Positions 40,301-55,300 of a stretch of 64,000 bases of DNA are shown here, piece by piece. Below the pieces are notes generated by a model. The model worked only from the letters and a program-made list of their open reading frames with translations. It was not told where the DNA came from and ran no database searches. Made by a program: the position numbers and the translations under genes. The stretch's first letter is position 1. Each line of letters opens with the position of its first letter. Source of the stretch: Campylorhamphus procurvoides (taxonomy: Eukaryota; Chordata; Aves; Passeriformes; Dendrocolaptidae); the NCBI GenBank assembly GCA_013396655.1, contig WBMV01007804.1:1245291-1309290 (forward strand), given 5' to 3'.

Positions 40301-43300
40301 AGGGCTGGAACTGAATGATCTTTAAGGTCCCTTCCAATCCAGGTCACTGTATGATTCTATTTATACCTACTTCTCCCAATCTGTAAAAAATAAGTTAGCA
40401 CTCCAGGGAATCTATAGTAGAAGCATTAAAGGCCTCTGTGTTGGCTTTTTTCAGTTCCCTGATAGGCTTCAGAGTGAAATCCAGAGCAGCAGTCCATGGC
40501 TCCATGGTGAGTGAGTCCAGGGCTCACTTGCTTCATGGGGCAGGACAATGTTGCCTTTTGGCAGGGACACCCACCCTCACCTGTGAGCCAGCTGAGCCTT
40601 GATGCTGCAGCCACTGCACTGGGGAGTTTGGGCATTCCAGTGGTCGGTGAGACAACTCCAGGGGAAACACCTGGGCAATTTGGGTGTTTGCACCTGGGGG
40701 CTTATTTTCCCTTTTTTCTCTCTCTCTTGGGTTTTTTCCTGCTTACTTGGCCACTTTTGGTAATAAAACTACTGTTTGGGTTAAGCTTTCAGTGGTGTCT
40801 TAGTTTCAACTTCTACATCCCTTTGGACCCTCCCTGGAACAATATGTAATTTTACATTTTTCTGGTACAACAAAATGCAGTGGGAATGATATAACCATTT
40901 GAAATTAGGATAGCGATTATAATTCTGTACTTATTATCTTAACTAATACAAAGTCTCTTAGATTTTTATTAAACTGCTAATTACAGCTAATCCTATATAG
41001 TACACTCTTGCTCACATTCTAATGCAAATGAACCCACTGTCATTTGGAATTGAAAGTAAAATGGGAGCAGGGGAAAATTAACAAAAACTTCAAGAACTGC
41101 ATTTTGACTCAAAAATAATGCTATGAGACTGTGGTACCCTCTTCCTCTTTGAGCACACTGGAGTGGTCAGAGAACATCAGTTTTGCTAAGAGTAGGAAAA
41201 GCAGTTATTTGAAGAGACAACTACTTTTACCAAATTTGACCAATGCAGAAGAGAATAATCCAATCAGCTTTTTATTAAAGTTGTCTCCCTGTTTTCTTTC
41301 CTGTGCTATGCTGATATACCAGGTATACTTGGATGTGTAAACTACACTTATTTTAATCACCATCTATAAACAGAACCATCAATGCAGATGCTTGGCCATG
41401 TAATGCTGAATACACCAAGGGCAAAAATTGCTGAGAAAGCCTCATTCAGACTTAGTTTAAGCAAAAGTTTCCCTCTGTTTAAGTTGGTGAACTGGCCTCC
41501 AACCCGTCCAGTTACTTGTACTGCAGAGACCACACAAAATCCCAGCCCAAACTCCCTGGGTGTGCAGCACACACATTTTCCTCCCTCCTGCTGAGCAAGT
41601 GAGTGATGGAAGCATTTCTGAACACACCTATCAAAGCCCGTGTTTCTACTGCCATCCTTCTGCACTGGTCAAGGGCAACCAGCTAAGCTACCTCCCTGAT
41701 TGTCCACCCCTCTATGGGGCCTGGAAGTCTCTCCCAGTTAGTCAAGCTTAAGTAAATGCACTTTATGCTAGAAAAACAGTAGAGATAAACCCACTCAGTC
41801 TCTAACATTAATATAAAAGCATCACCAGAGCAACAGAGCTAAGCTGGTGTCTGGGAAATACATGTGATGAAAGAGACAACGCGTCTTCTTGTGAACACTT
41901 GCTGGACCTCCTCCTACCTGCTCACCCAGGCTTCGGGGATGTTATGGGCAGCATAAACAGTGAAGCTAAGCTGGGAATCTAAGCTGATGTCTGCACAGGA
42001 AGGGCTTTTAGGTTCTGTGGCAAGCTGGAAATTTGCATCAAAGCTGCTGCTGTAAACATGGATGAGACGAGAGATGGCCACGGAGAGCTCAGTCACAGCA
42101 GCCTCTATTAACACTGAGACGAGAGAGAGAAATAAATAAAGGTTAGCAATAGGTCATTTATGAAGAACCATATTTATCTTAAACCATCAGTTAGAGCTTT
42201 GAAATGCTTCCTAATAAAATTTAATTAAAATGACATAACCTACCAACTGAAGCCAATTAGCCATCTGTGCTTCTGAAAGCAGCTTTAGCTCATTTCTGGT
42301 GTATCATTAACAGTCTTTCATTACAGTGCTTTCAAATTAAGGCATTTTCAAAGTAAGCATTTTCAACTACAGCAACTTAGTGGGTGCCTCAGATACACCA
42401 TTTCAGTCTGTGAATTTCCGTGCTGGAAGGATTTTCATTAAGTAGGTATTTTGTGATTTCAGCACTAAGAAGCTACTTACTTCAATGGAACTGGCAGCAG
42501 TAGAATGGAGAAAAGACACTGGTTAAATTTCAAGACCGTAAACTGTTGCAACTGTAGGTACACAATTCACAAAACACACACAATAGCAGCCACAATCAGA
42601 CATAGTCAGCATTCAGATGGTCATGGACTCGTGATAACATTACACAGTGAGAGACACTGAAATATATATCTATATGAAAACATAAGAAATGCAGGGTGTA
42701 CCCTTATCTATATCACACCTTTATTTCTGTCTGTCTTCCTCTGTCTTCAGTTCTGCACTGCTTTTTTTTTTCTCGCTGCAATTACTGGCTTTTATCCATC
42801 TTCCCTCTCTTTTTTTGGAGCAGCTTGGGATTGCCTGATTGCCAGTGTAAATTAAAATCCCACATCCTGGCAGCATCCACCCAGTGTAGAGAGCTGTTAA
42901 GAGCTCTCCTTTTGAAGGCAAGGGACAAGTTGAGAGAGAAAGTGTCATAGTATATTAGATCATTCCAAGATCAAGATAATTTGTCTTCCAAGAGGAAGAC
43001 AATTTCCCCTTTTTTCACCCCTTTAACTCATGGGTTTCTACATGATCAAGAACATGCTCTCACCACTTGTTACAGCTCCTGAGATGCTTCCTAAATTTGT
43101 CTGACCACTGTAGTCAGCAGCCATCTATTAACTAAAATCAGGTTAAAAAAAAAAGAATGAAAAACCACAAACCAAGAAACAACTCAGGAATAGGAAGCCT
43201 GAGACATCTATTAGCTGTTTATACTTTGAATAGATGCAGGAATCCTGCCCAACATCACATATAGATACCACAATTCACTGGACTTGGCTATCAGTTTCCT

Positions 43301-46300
43301 GACAGAAATGTGTCCAAAAAACTCTATGCTCAATTTGGAACTTTAGGCTCTTTCTTTGATACCTTTTGCCTTTAAGCCAGCAAATACACAGAGCTACTGT
43401 GTCACAAAATGCATTACAAACAGTGCGAAGAAATTATTTCAGTCTTCATTTTATAATAGACAAATTTTAACTATGCAACAATAGAAATACACATAAAACT
43501 GAAATAGTTTGACATATGGTGGTGTTCGCTGCTGAAAATACTGACAGCAGATTATTGCACACATGAATGACTGCCTAGAGTACTACACCTTGTTATGTTG
43601 TAATCATCTTCCACATATGAAAACTGAATCATTTTAGAGACTAACAGGTTAAGCAAACACAGTCCTTTTACTCTCTGAGCAAACCTCTGTCTAGCATTTG
43701 TTTTAAATTACCTTTTTATTTATTATCTTCATATTTTCACCATTTATCATCCTCCACTATAATTATTTTGAATAAATCTTTTGCTCTAATGATTTTTTTT
43801 CCCTAGAAAACCATTCCATTCTCATACCCAGCTCTCATGGATGTGTAACCACTTAGTACCTTCCAAACTTAGAGTTTAATTTGTACTGAATTCTTTTACA
43901 TTCCAAGAACTTACCTACAGTCATACACACAGAGCCTTCTTAAGAGGTCCAGAAAAGGACATCAGCTGACCATTATTTGAACCACTACTTTCTGCCCTAT
44001 CTGAAAAGCACCACACTATTTACATTTAGAACAAACAGCTATGTGGGAGATTCCCTATCTCCAAGCTGTTCAAAGTGGCTGACTGGTAGATGTAGTGTAA
44101 TAGCAAAATCCTTATTTATGCAAATTGGCCTATTGAAGTCAATGATTCCTGAGTAGAACCTTCTCAACATTTTCTGCAAAAGAGGGTAAAATGTAGTTCA
44201 GACTCTATGGAAATGTATGGTTTTAATACAATCCATGTTACAAGATGCAAGGCAACATTTCAAATTTTGTCTCCAGAACAAGAGGAAATGTATTATATTT
44301 CAGCTAAACCACAGAAAGAAGGGAAGTCTCCTTGGACAAAGGATTCCCTAAAAAGAAAGTCACAAGAAAAATTCACAAGCGGGTATTTCCCATAATAGAA
44401 AATTTACACATACTAGTCAAGGAATTAATAAGATGCAAGATGCCTATCACTATATCCAAGCTTGTCCATTGACCACATTTGCAGAAAAATTATTCTCATG
44501 ATTTACCTGAGTCACAAAATTGGATGTCAGGTATGTAAAAACCAGACAAGAAAATAAAAGCCAACAAAACTCCCAACCAAAAAAAACCCAAAAAACCCAA
44601 AACAAAGCACCACCAAAATTGAAGGGAAATTTTTGCCCCAGTTATTTATAACCAGCTTCAATCTGCTAGTAATGAGGTACAAAAAATTCTCTACTTGTCA
44701 GAGACCTGCCCACTGTACGACTATGTGGGTAGATGGGGCAAAGTTAAAGATCTTCACTTAGTTGCAGAGACAATGTCCATGAGACTCCCTGTGGAAGGGA
44801 GCTGGGAAATGTTCTTTTTCCTCATTCTCTCACATTTCTACCTGTCACTCATGGGCTCGCAGGGTCTGTGCCCTCCTGCAAAAATGGAGGCAGACTGGAA
44901 ACTGGCCTGAGGTGGGCACTGCAGGCTGTCTCTCCTGCTGTAATGGAATGGGAAGGGTGAAGCCAGTAATGGGGCAATTGGTTCAGCTGCCAGCCAAGGG
45001 AGACAAATGAAGATCAGCACTACTTATCCAATTATTAGGAGATACAGAAGGAAGATAATCTAAGTTCCTCGGGTGTGAATGAATGTCCAACCTGGTCTAC
45101 AGCTCAAAGTTTCTTTAACGTTAATTTTTTCACTCTTGTCAGTTTTTGGTTTTAAAATATTCTACGGTTCCTGTGACAGAGTCAACCTTTTTTAAACTCT
45201 CATTCTTCACTCATTAAGACCAGTGGCAATTAACTAAACTAGAGACAAACATCTTGGGTAGTCCATTACTCATAAAACTTGGTCAGCAGCTTTTCACTGT
45301 ATTTTTATGAGCTGCTGGATAGGATTTGGTAGGCTGAAATTATATTGCCCGTTTATGAAGCCAGAGAACTTTACTGCTTTTTATGACTTTTATGATTCAT
45401 AAATCTCAGATGAGAAAAGACGATGGTGTTTCACTGATTTACATAGCACAGGCTATGGACTTCCTACAGCAGATTGTCACAGTTTCAGCTGTGTCAGGAC
45501 TTATTTTCTAGAAAGGTGTCCCAGGCATAGCCAGTAGGTAGGAGACAATGAAGAGCACATCACAAACTGAACTGTGACCACGATTAATAATCTCACAACT
45601 CAAACCTCGTAATTTATTTCTGATGTGAAATTATTTGCCATCACCTCCTCACTGAAGGTGAGAAAAATCAGACTTTCAGAAATGAGATGAGAACAAGGGA
45701 AGTGAACTTTAACCACAGCTGCCAGACATGCTTATTTCTGACATGTTCCTTGCACATGAAGTCTGAAGGAAGAAATTTTACCCTTGGTGAGAAACAGAAC
45801 CATTTGCACCACCACTGAAAGTGTTAATGACTATACCTGCAGGTGCCTTCAAGATTTAGTAAGGATCATACTAGCATGCTCCTTACAGAAAACCACTTAC
45901 TTTCTTCTTCTCAGTCCAGTATTACAACTCAAATACAATTTTAGTGCCAGACGTTCCACCAGTGCAGGTACTTTGATGTTATTGCACCAGCAGATGATGT
46001 CAATTCAATACATGTTAAACACTCTCTTTTACTCTGTACATGTTTTCTGTGGTTAAAACAAGACAAATATGTGGTTGAACAGAATTTGGAATGAAGGCTC
46101 AAGACTTTTTTGACGCGTGAAAAATATTTTTGAGAAACGGAGTTTGATATTTTTCTTCCCAATTTATTTTCAGAGAGGAAAAATAAGAGTCAGATCCTGA
46201 ATACAGTTTAGGTCACAGAAACAGAAAAACCCCTCCCACGCCCAAAGAAAGCAAAACCATGAAAAATCCGTGATGCAAATAGCGATAAGATGCAGCTTCC

Positions 46301-49300
46301 AAGCACCAATATTTACTGTATTGTTTCTTCCTACTAGCTGAAGAATCCTAGGGATTATCCCTTGAAAGTAAGTTAACAATCTCCTGCTCTTCTGGTATAA
46401 AAAATGTCTCTGCTCCTCTAGGCTTTTTAAGGCTTTGGTAGCTTCTGCCTCATTTTTTTTAAAAGAAATTTTAAATAAATTGCAATTATTAAAAGATTGG
46501 TCTTCATTAAAACACCTCTGACTTTAAGACCAACATATCAGGATGCAACACAGCAACAGCTTAGAGGTGAAGAGCCACCTCTGATTTGAAAACAATGCAG
46601 GAGAGACACTTAGAAAGATGAAATACAATCAATAAAAAGCCCCTAACATTTTTCCATATTGCAAAACACAAAATGGCTTTTTTTCAAAACAAAAATATAA
46701 TGGGTTTGTGCTAAGAAAAGAAAGAAGTAGAGTTTTCATTTTCAAGGAAACCTAGAAAAAATGTTCATTTTTCCCCTGTTCTCCTTTTTTTTTTTTTTTT
46801 GGTAACAACTTCCTGTTGTGAATATTTTTATGATCAGGTCTAAAAGCTACTATCAAATCCCAAGCACAGATAAAGAACCTTTACACTCCTTAAATGTCAT
46901 GCTGACTTCATTGTTAGCAATACATTTCTGCATTTACTCGAAAAGATCATGACTCCAGCTATTCAGCTGGGAAAGACTATTGTTCCTGGTGCATACTAGA
47001 CTTTCTGGATGGGTCCCAGAAAACTACTGATCAAATTCCAAAAGCTGCTTATTATGTCTGATCTGGTGAAATCCCTGCCTGAAGCAGCATGGCTGGGGAC
47101 ACTGAATAAACAGTCATTCATCAGCCTGTGAGAAACACACACAGACTCAGTTTTGTACCAGCCTGCAATCTTTTCATACTCTGGATTGCAGCAAACGCCA
47201 ATGCTAAATCTATATTAACATGAGTAATCTTTATTTTCTGTGAACACTTGATGCTGCAAAAGGTTCTCATGTCTAGAAATGCCTATAGTCCCTCACATTT
47301 AAGAAGAAATAAGTACTAAAATATTAATATAATCTTCTAAGAACTTCACACAGAGGAAAAAGAACACGATCCAGACTTAGGTGTAACATGGATAAGTACT
47401 GCTTTATTCACAGCAATGGAATAAATTGTTCTACAGAGATAGAGGCAGTTATTGCAACACTAAATCAAGGCTAGATATTTTGAATATAGTCTTTGACCTG
47501 TTTAGTCCATGGTGAATGAGTAATAATAAACCTCTCAAAATCTTTTATTAAAGGGTAAGATTAAAGTAGTTTCTAAACAAATTATTAACTAAGCTTTAAT
47601 TTTAATAGTATCCTTTATCCTTTTCTCTTTTGTGGTAAGGAGAAGAATGAAGAAAAACAAAACTCTTTTATGATACTCAGAGTAGTAACTATCACTTGAG
47701 GGGAAAAAAGAGAGAAGGTAAATGAAATTATTAGTTGGATTAATGCATTATCACTCGTACTGTTCAAATTTGATAATATTTTCTTCAAAATAAACATGAA
47801 TACATATCAGAGACAGAAAAGAACAGTACAAATGGGAAATGCAGTCTGACTCCACAGCTGCCAATGCTGACTTCGTGTGCAACTGTGCTGCTTGAGAATG
47901 CAAAGCCACATGGCTTTTCATTTCCCAGAGGTCTGGAAAGATCTACCAGTGCTGAGCTAAGGCTGTGATTTTCCTTTCATTTTTGGGCTCCACGCTTGCA
48001 GACTCTTGCATGCCTGCAGTCCTAGATAGATATGCTTAATGAAGCAAAAAAAAGGGTGGGATGCAAATGAGGCGGAAAAGGAAACACACAGTTGATTTCA
48101 GCAGGAATATACAACTCACCACCTATTTGGCTTTTAATTTCAGTAGGTGAAAATGTCATCTGGATTCCTCTCAGGCTCAGTGTGCCTTGATCAGTGGATG
48201 AGAGGCCCCATGGCATTATCATGGAGATGAGCACTGGGAAGACAGGGACTAAAGAAACCTCGTGATGCCTGAAAGAAAACACGTGCGACATGGCTTTGCC
48301 CACCTCCTGAAGATCAAGCCTAGGTTCCAGCAGATCAGTTTTGGTCTCACACTTTGTTTTTCTCAGACACTTTCTTAACACCTGCTTTGATATGCCAGCT
48401 CATCAGCCTAACCTTAAATATCTTCCTGACTTTTAGAAATTTACTAAGTGCAGAAGTAGGGCACTTACATGAAATATATATCAGTACATGTAAGAGGACA
48501 GTTGGAAATCTGGTTTCCTTGGACAACTTTGAATATAGGCTTCTCTACAGAATGACTAATGGCCTGGCAAGTTCTGGCTTGCTATCCATAAATTGTAGTT
48601 TCTAATATTACACTACCAAAAGGATTCAGCAATTGTTTAGAAATTAGGGTGTGCCAAGAACAAACGGAGAAGCATAACACTTCATATTTGAAGGTTTTCT
48701 GACACAAATAAACAGGTACAGAGAAGTAAGGAGTAAATATTGATTCCTTTACTGTTATTGAATGAATCAGATTTTCCTTGAGGAAGCTGCTGATTCAATG
48801 CATTACAAATTTAGGAATATCTTTCAGCAGAGGAATGTTTTACATCCTTCCGAGTCAGGTTTTCTGAACAGTGCAGAGGAAGATGTTTCTAAGGTAGATG
48901 CTGATTAGTAACTATTCATTTTTTTTCATCAGCAGCAATTAGTTGCCATCAAGAGTGTGAAAAAAAATTCATGGGATAAAGAACTATATCCAAGGGAGAA
49001 GAATCCCAGAATATGTATTTACCTTATTCTCTCTTCTTGCACCTGTGTATTCTCCCCCCACTCTCCTGGCCCTCCAGCTGCTTAGCTTTTCCTGACAGCT
49101 TACAAATGTAACTGCTGTTTCTATTTTTTTTTTTTGCTGTTCATGAAGTTGAATAATGCTGAAACAACAAGCCTGGCATTTGGAAACCTGCATTCGAACC
49201 ACCTCGGTGTTTGAAAGGGTTGCTGCAATCTTTGTGGTTGGTTCACCTTTTTGCCACTCTGAGCATGCTACAATCGGAGAGAAGCACATGAAGAAAAGAG

Positions 49301-52300
49301 CAAAAAAGAACATCTCAGAGGCCACTTTTTTGCTCAAACAAGATGGAGAGAGACTACTGTTGCTCAGCACACCACCCCAGTGCATGCCTGGAGGGCCCTC
49401 TGACAGCACCCCCAGCTGCATGGGGCAGGCCACAGAGGGGCAGAGCAGCATTGATGTGGCTGTTCCCTTCTGGAACCCAACCCGTGACAGAACAGACTCC
49501 TGCTCATCCCCTGGTCTGTGAGGTGCCTCACAGGAATGCTAACAGTGCTGGGCATCAGCCAAGGAGTCTAAGCTAATTTTAACTAAGAATTAATTAAGGA
49601 AGAGTCTATGGTTTTGTCCATTAATGATATTTAATCTACTCCTCTTATGACAGTCTATCATTAGACAAGACACTATTTATACAACAGAAGATCACAAAGA
49701 ACTAAAGCTTAAGGAGGAAGAAATGAAAGTTATTGGATACAAGTGGAAAAGTCATACAGAAAAATAATTTTTTTAGGCTTCCATGAAGTTTATTTTCCCT
49801 TTTCTCCACATGAAATGTTGGTATTAAAGACAACTGATATGATCACCAGTTACTATAATTGGTTCTTTCACTCTACTATTCATTCTCCATATTTCAGTCT
49901 TTAGATTAGTTTCTGGAAATGCTTTTTTATTTACACTTTTAGATCACTTGAATTTCAACTTGTCAGAACTACCTTATAATACAACTAAATATGTAAATGC
50001 TTGTAATATGCCAACTCTACCAGTTCAGTAATACAAACAAACAGCAAAATGTGTTTCCTGATGATATATCTTGAATTAACATATTTTAAAAGTAACACTT
50101 TACCTTTGCCTGGTGTTTCCACACTTTGAAGTGAATCCTATAAAGACAAAACGAGAAGAGGAAAAGAGTAACCAGTTACTTCAGAAAAGACCTAATAGTT
50201 GTAGGGGTAGTACTCATGGACAATAAGGTGAAAAGGGAGAAGGACATATTTTAATGTTATGATGACAGAAGATATGGCTGGAAATCGGAATACCAGGACC
50301 TCCTTTCTCCAATTCTTCCACCTGCTTCCTCTACCACCTCAGACAAGTCACTCAGGACCTGATTTCTGACAGTATTTGGGCATGTCAAGATACAAAGGAG
50401 CACTTACCAATATTAGATGTGCATACACGTGTTCAGGCCCTGCATTGGTATAACAGAGCTAAGATTTCCCTCTCCATCCCTTTGCACACCTTACACATTC
50501 AGACATAAATCCCAAACCGTGCTGAACAGGCAGAGCCTCACCATGCTTTCAAAGCTGAGGAGCAGCAAGTCTCCACTCAAGTGCCCTTTGTTTCACCTAT
50601 GTTCCTGTCTCAAATCAGCAAAATTAGCTATGCTCTTCAATGGCCTTTGAGTAGGCAGCTACCGGAGGCAGCCAAGAGGAAATACTATGAGTGGGGATTT
50701 AGGGGGTGTGGATGCCCTTGGTGCCTAAGCACAGCTCTTGATGCCCAACATTAAATCAAAATCTAGATTCCCACCTTTTGTATCCCACTGCTGTCAGCAG
50801 GAACTGCTGGGTGCTTATGCCCACTGAAAGGTCAGGCCAGTTATTTAGACTGAACTGACCAGCCTAATTAAAAACTTTCTGTTGTTTGTTTGGTTGGGTT
50901 TTTTTAAATGCTGCTCTATTAAATCCCTAAGCACAATATCTGCCATCAATCAGACCTTGCTCCAGGCTTCTCAGACACTGGGCAAAATTAAATATTGTGA
51001 CATTACCTGTGCCTCCCTGTCCTCAAAGGAAAAACTGTCACGGCAGGTAGTTCAGCATTTCGTGGCAGGATGGGCAGCATCTTCTGCCCCAGGGCCACAG
51101 GTGGGACACAGCCTTGGCTGAAAGGCAAGTGTGGACACCACTTTCCCCTGCCTGAGCACCAGCTGCTCAGTTTGGCCTGTCTTCACTTTACTCTGACATG
51201 AGTCAGCAGTGCCCTGGCAGCCAGAAGGGCCAACCATGTCCTGGGGAGCATCAGGCAAAGCATCGCCAGCCGGGCAAGGGAGGGGATTGTCCCGCTCTGC
51301 TCTGGGGCAGCCTCACTTTGGATATTGTGTGCAGTTCTGGGCACCACAATATAGGAATAACGTTATTAGAGAACATCCAAGGGAGAGCAATGAGGATGGT
51401 GAAGGGCCTGGAGGGGAAGCTGTGTGAGGAGCATCTGAGGCCACTTGTTTTGTTCAGCCTGGAGGAGATTGAGGGGAGACCTCACTGCAGTTACAACTTC
51501 CTCATGAGGGGAAGAGGAGGGGCAGGCACTGACCTTTTCATTGTGGTGACCAGTGACAAGACCCGAGGGAATGGCCTGAAGTTGTGTCAGGGGAGGNTGA
51601 CAGGACCCGAGGGAATGGCCTGAAGTTGTGTCAGGGGAGGATTAGGTTGGATATTAGGAAAAGGTTCTACACCCAGAAGGTGGTTGGGCGCTGGAACAGG
51701 CTCCCCAGGGAAGTGGTCATAGCACCAAGCCCAAGTTCAAGAAGTGTTTGGACAATGCTCTCAGGCACATGGTGTGACTCTCAGGGAAGGTTCTGTGCAG
51801 GGACAGAGTTGGGCTTTGATGATCCTTGTGGGGCCCTCCCAACTCAGCATATACTATCATTCTATATTATATCTATAATAAGACTGGCACCTACCAAAAC
51901 GACATAGAATTAAGTTACTGAGTCACAAATCTTGACCAGAGAGACTAGAAAGTTAATTCAGTGTTTGAGCATTGGCCGTGCCTTGCACTATTTGACCCCT
52001 TGTCCCTGAAAGGCTTGCTGTCCTTTACAGTAAGTAATCCTTTTGCAGTGGGTTGAGAATGCTTCATGTTAGTACATATGTATTCAGCATGATGCTTCTT
52101 AAAAATTACAATGCATGCAGAGGTGGCATAAGAAATACAATGCTGGCTGCACATTCTCCCTCTGGCACCTAGCTTGGAGCTGCAAGCATTTGTCTGGTAA
52201 ATATGAACAGAAGAAGTCAAATGCTTACTTGAAGGGAGAAAAGCAACATCCAGGCTGAGAATTATGTTTTCACAATCTTTATAATGCAGTGAGACAAATG

Positions 52301-55300
52301 GGAACAGAGACCTTTGTTCAATTCTCTCAAATTCTGGAAAGTAAACAACCTTTTGGCACAGGACTTATAATTTCAACATAGTGTAGCCTGTTTAATATAT
52401 AGTGGATTAGTGCTTGTTCTGGCAGGATTTGATCTCCTAGGACTTTTTGTGAGCTGCTGTAAGAAAGGAAGGGGAAAAAAAAAAGAAAGGCAGATGAAAA
52501 CCATTAATTGTGCATCAGGCCCAGAGTCTCCCCTGAACGGATTTTAAAATCCCAGGGTTAGGTTGGTTAGAGACTGAATGAATCACATTTATAGAGAGAT
52601 GCAATCAGTTAAGAAGAAACTATCGCTGGTGCCAGTTGCTTTCATAATCTCTTAACCATGGTACAGGAATGCACAGCACTGGCAGTGAGGAGGCAGCAAG
52701 GAGGTAATAAGCACAATTTAATTAAACACGGAAGATTGAAAGTTTCTTAGCTTTTCTTTCTTTCCTTTTTATTCTCCCCATAAACCCAGAATTAAATAGA
52801 AGCACATTGACATTTCTTTCCAAGTATGTGAGCACACATGTATGGGTACGTATAAACAAACATATACTGGCACCCTACATTAACTTATGTTGGAAGAAGT
52901 AAGCAGTGGTTTCCCTGAGGCATTATGTGCACATGTGCCAAATGGATGCATTAAAAAGTATTCCACACAAAACCACACCATACATTACAATGAAGCATCA
53001 GGAAACCATGGTGAAAAAGCAATTAGATTTTTTTTTCTGGCATTTCTCCTTTACCTGATGTGTAATACTGCAACACTTGAGATGTAAGAGGTAACTTGTG
53101 GTGCAAGTTACCTGCTTGTCTGAAGAAAAAAAGCCTCTCATACCTAAAAAACCATTTTGGTACTATGCTGATGGGCATAATCAAAACAATTCAAGTAACC
53201 TGACAAGATACACTAATATCACAACATTTAATAATTTTGTCAGTGCTCATATTCACATAACTTGACCCTACAACTCTATATGAGTTTAACTCAAAAAGAG
53301 ATTGGGAGGAGTTGTACTCCATCAAACAACTGGCTGCTAAGCACTAATTTTGACTACATATGTTGCTATGGACAGGAAAGCTGATCACTTGTCTTTGGAT
53401 AAATATTGATAAATACAGATACTCTGATTTGCTACATTTATGTTCTATCCTATATATGAGGTAGTTGTATATAATGTGTAACCTCTATTTTCATAAAGTG
53501 GAACAGCGTTCAAGTTACAAAATGTGCAGAAATATGCTTTACTGCTTTGATGACATTTACAGTTCAGTTGCTGAGAAACATGAAGTTCTTTATAGAATCA
53601 AGCCTGAACATTTTTCTAGGTTCCTGAAGTCTAATCTACTCTCCTAGCAGCTATTTCTCAAAGGAGTAAAAAGCAAGCAGCAGCAACAGCATTTGCTGGT
53701 TCAGGGATAGTTGGACTTTTTTCATCCCCCTCCACTTGTTTGAAGGCAGTTGTTAGTCAGGTCTGCTTCAGCAAAGAGGGAGTGAGAGGGAGCAGGGTGT
53801 CAGGAAAGGTCACAGACAGCTTTTACAGGAAGGCTTCAAGGGACAGACAACCAGTTCAGCTAACCAAGCCTAAAAGGCAGTGTTAAGGGAACAAAACCTT
53901 AAAAACTTCAAAACATTAAAAAATGAGTAACAGTCTAGTCAGTACTCTTCAAGAAAAATGTGGAGCAGCTTCTTACTGAACATTAGGGCAGAAAAATATT
54001 TTAAGACTATTCAGTCAGAACACGATCTTTTTAACATTCAGAAGAGGATATTCAAGAAGAGTATCATTTTGTTCATTACAGAGAAGCAAACAGCATCATT
54101 ATCATCACCACCATCACCACCACTTATCATTTTTAGCCTCTAGAGATCACAGCCAGGACCAGCACTCTGCTGTGCTGGAGACTGTACACACAGATAAGGA
54201 GAAGAGTTCCTTGCTCTGAAGGGTTTATAATCTAAGCAGGTAAAACAGAGAAAGGAAAGTGCATTGCTCCCTCTGTGCGAGGAAGTACAGGGAAGTTGGT
54301 TCAGCAGAACCTGTATATATTGGAGACAGTATACACAGTGGAGTTGGAAATTTGGCATGCTGGAGAATGAGCAACAGAAAAAGTGGAACATTTGGAGCAG
54401 GAGTTTTTGTCTGTTTTTACAAAAGGATAGATAAGCTCATAATTCAATTATTTGCCTAGTAACAATCATTTAATCTCTAAAATAGAAACAGTATTTGCAT
54501 GACATTGATCCTGAAGACAATCAGTAGCAAATGTGAACATCAATATAAACTTTATACCCTATACTCTTTGTTTTTTACCTCATAATCTTATTCTTCGTGA
54601 CACAATATGAGGTTTTCTGACTGCTCAGGACAAGCCCCACTAATAGGAACTGACTTGGCTCTTTGACTACTGTATCTATTTCTCTGCTGAAATTCAGAGA
54701 AAATGGGGCTGAAAATGGACTCAGGGATACTCAATAAATATAAGCCAGTCAGGAGGCAGTTTACACATTGGTTTCACAGAGTTGTGTATCTTCTCACAGA
54801 GAAAATACACTATATTCTTCTTACCTCAGGAAAAAAAAATTAAAATACAAAAATAAAAAAGGTAACAAATTAGTCCCAATACATTTCTTTTGCTCTAATT
54901 TCTTTCTAAGGAAAGTTCTGTTACTGTCCTCTCTATCTTTTGACTGGATCCAGCTCTTTATCTATCTCTTAAGAAAGATTCGGTGTTGGCCAGATTCTTC
55001 TCTCAAGGAGAAGATGCTGATCATTCTGATGTCTCTCAGGACAGTCTGGAGTTTAACTGAATCCCTTCTTACTTCTTTTATCTCTTTCTCTACTATATTT
55101 GTCCTCTAACATACAAGAAGAACTTCCTTTAAATGGAGATGTATTTATTCCCATTTAATTCCACAACATGCCAGATAAAATGTGTGCTGCACAGACCCAT
55201 TTATGCAGGAGTTTACCCCCAATAGTGCCTTCTAATAATTGATGCTGAAGCAGACATGAAAATACTTAGGATGCTATAAAAGCAAAATTTACAGTGAGTC

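Larger units (their letters stand above)
39481..41917 (-). other. Intron between exons e and d
   Basis: This 2.4 kb intron is the most repeat-dense: a CR1 fragment at 39868-40363 is followed after about 75 bases by a GC-richer block (40439-40845) with a polyadenylation signal, possibly an LTR. Both are on the strand opposite to the gene. Confidence 0.85.

Noticed and set aside
41924..41932. Alternative donor TGG|gtgagc six bases before the chosen end of exon d.
   Set aside because: It would leave phase 0, which does not join exon e in frame; the chosen site restores the WVSSY family motif.
48115..48300. Exon-like stretch on the minus strand, with a good acceptor (tttctttcag) and donor (gtgagt) and a 49-codon open frame.
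   Set aside because: Its phases do not fit between microexon c and exon d, which already join in frame, and the peptide shows no class II PI3K similarity that I can see.
51198..51907. Open frames of 141 and 107 codons on the plus strand.
   Set aside because: They are CR1 3' sequence read through, one spanning the ambiguous N; no reverse-transcriptase domain is included.
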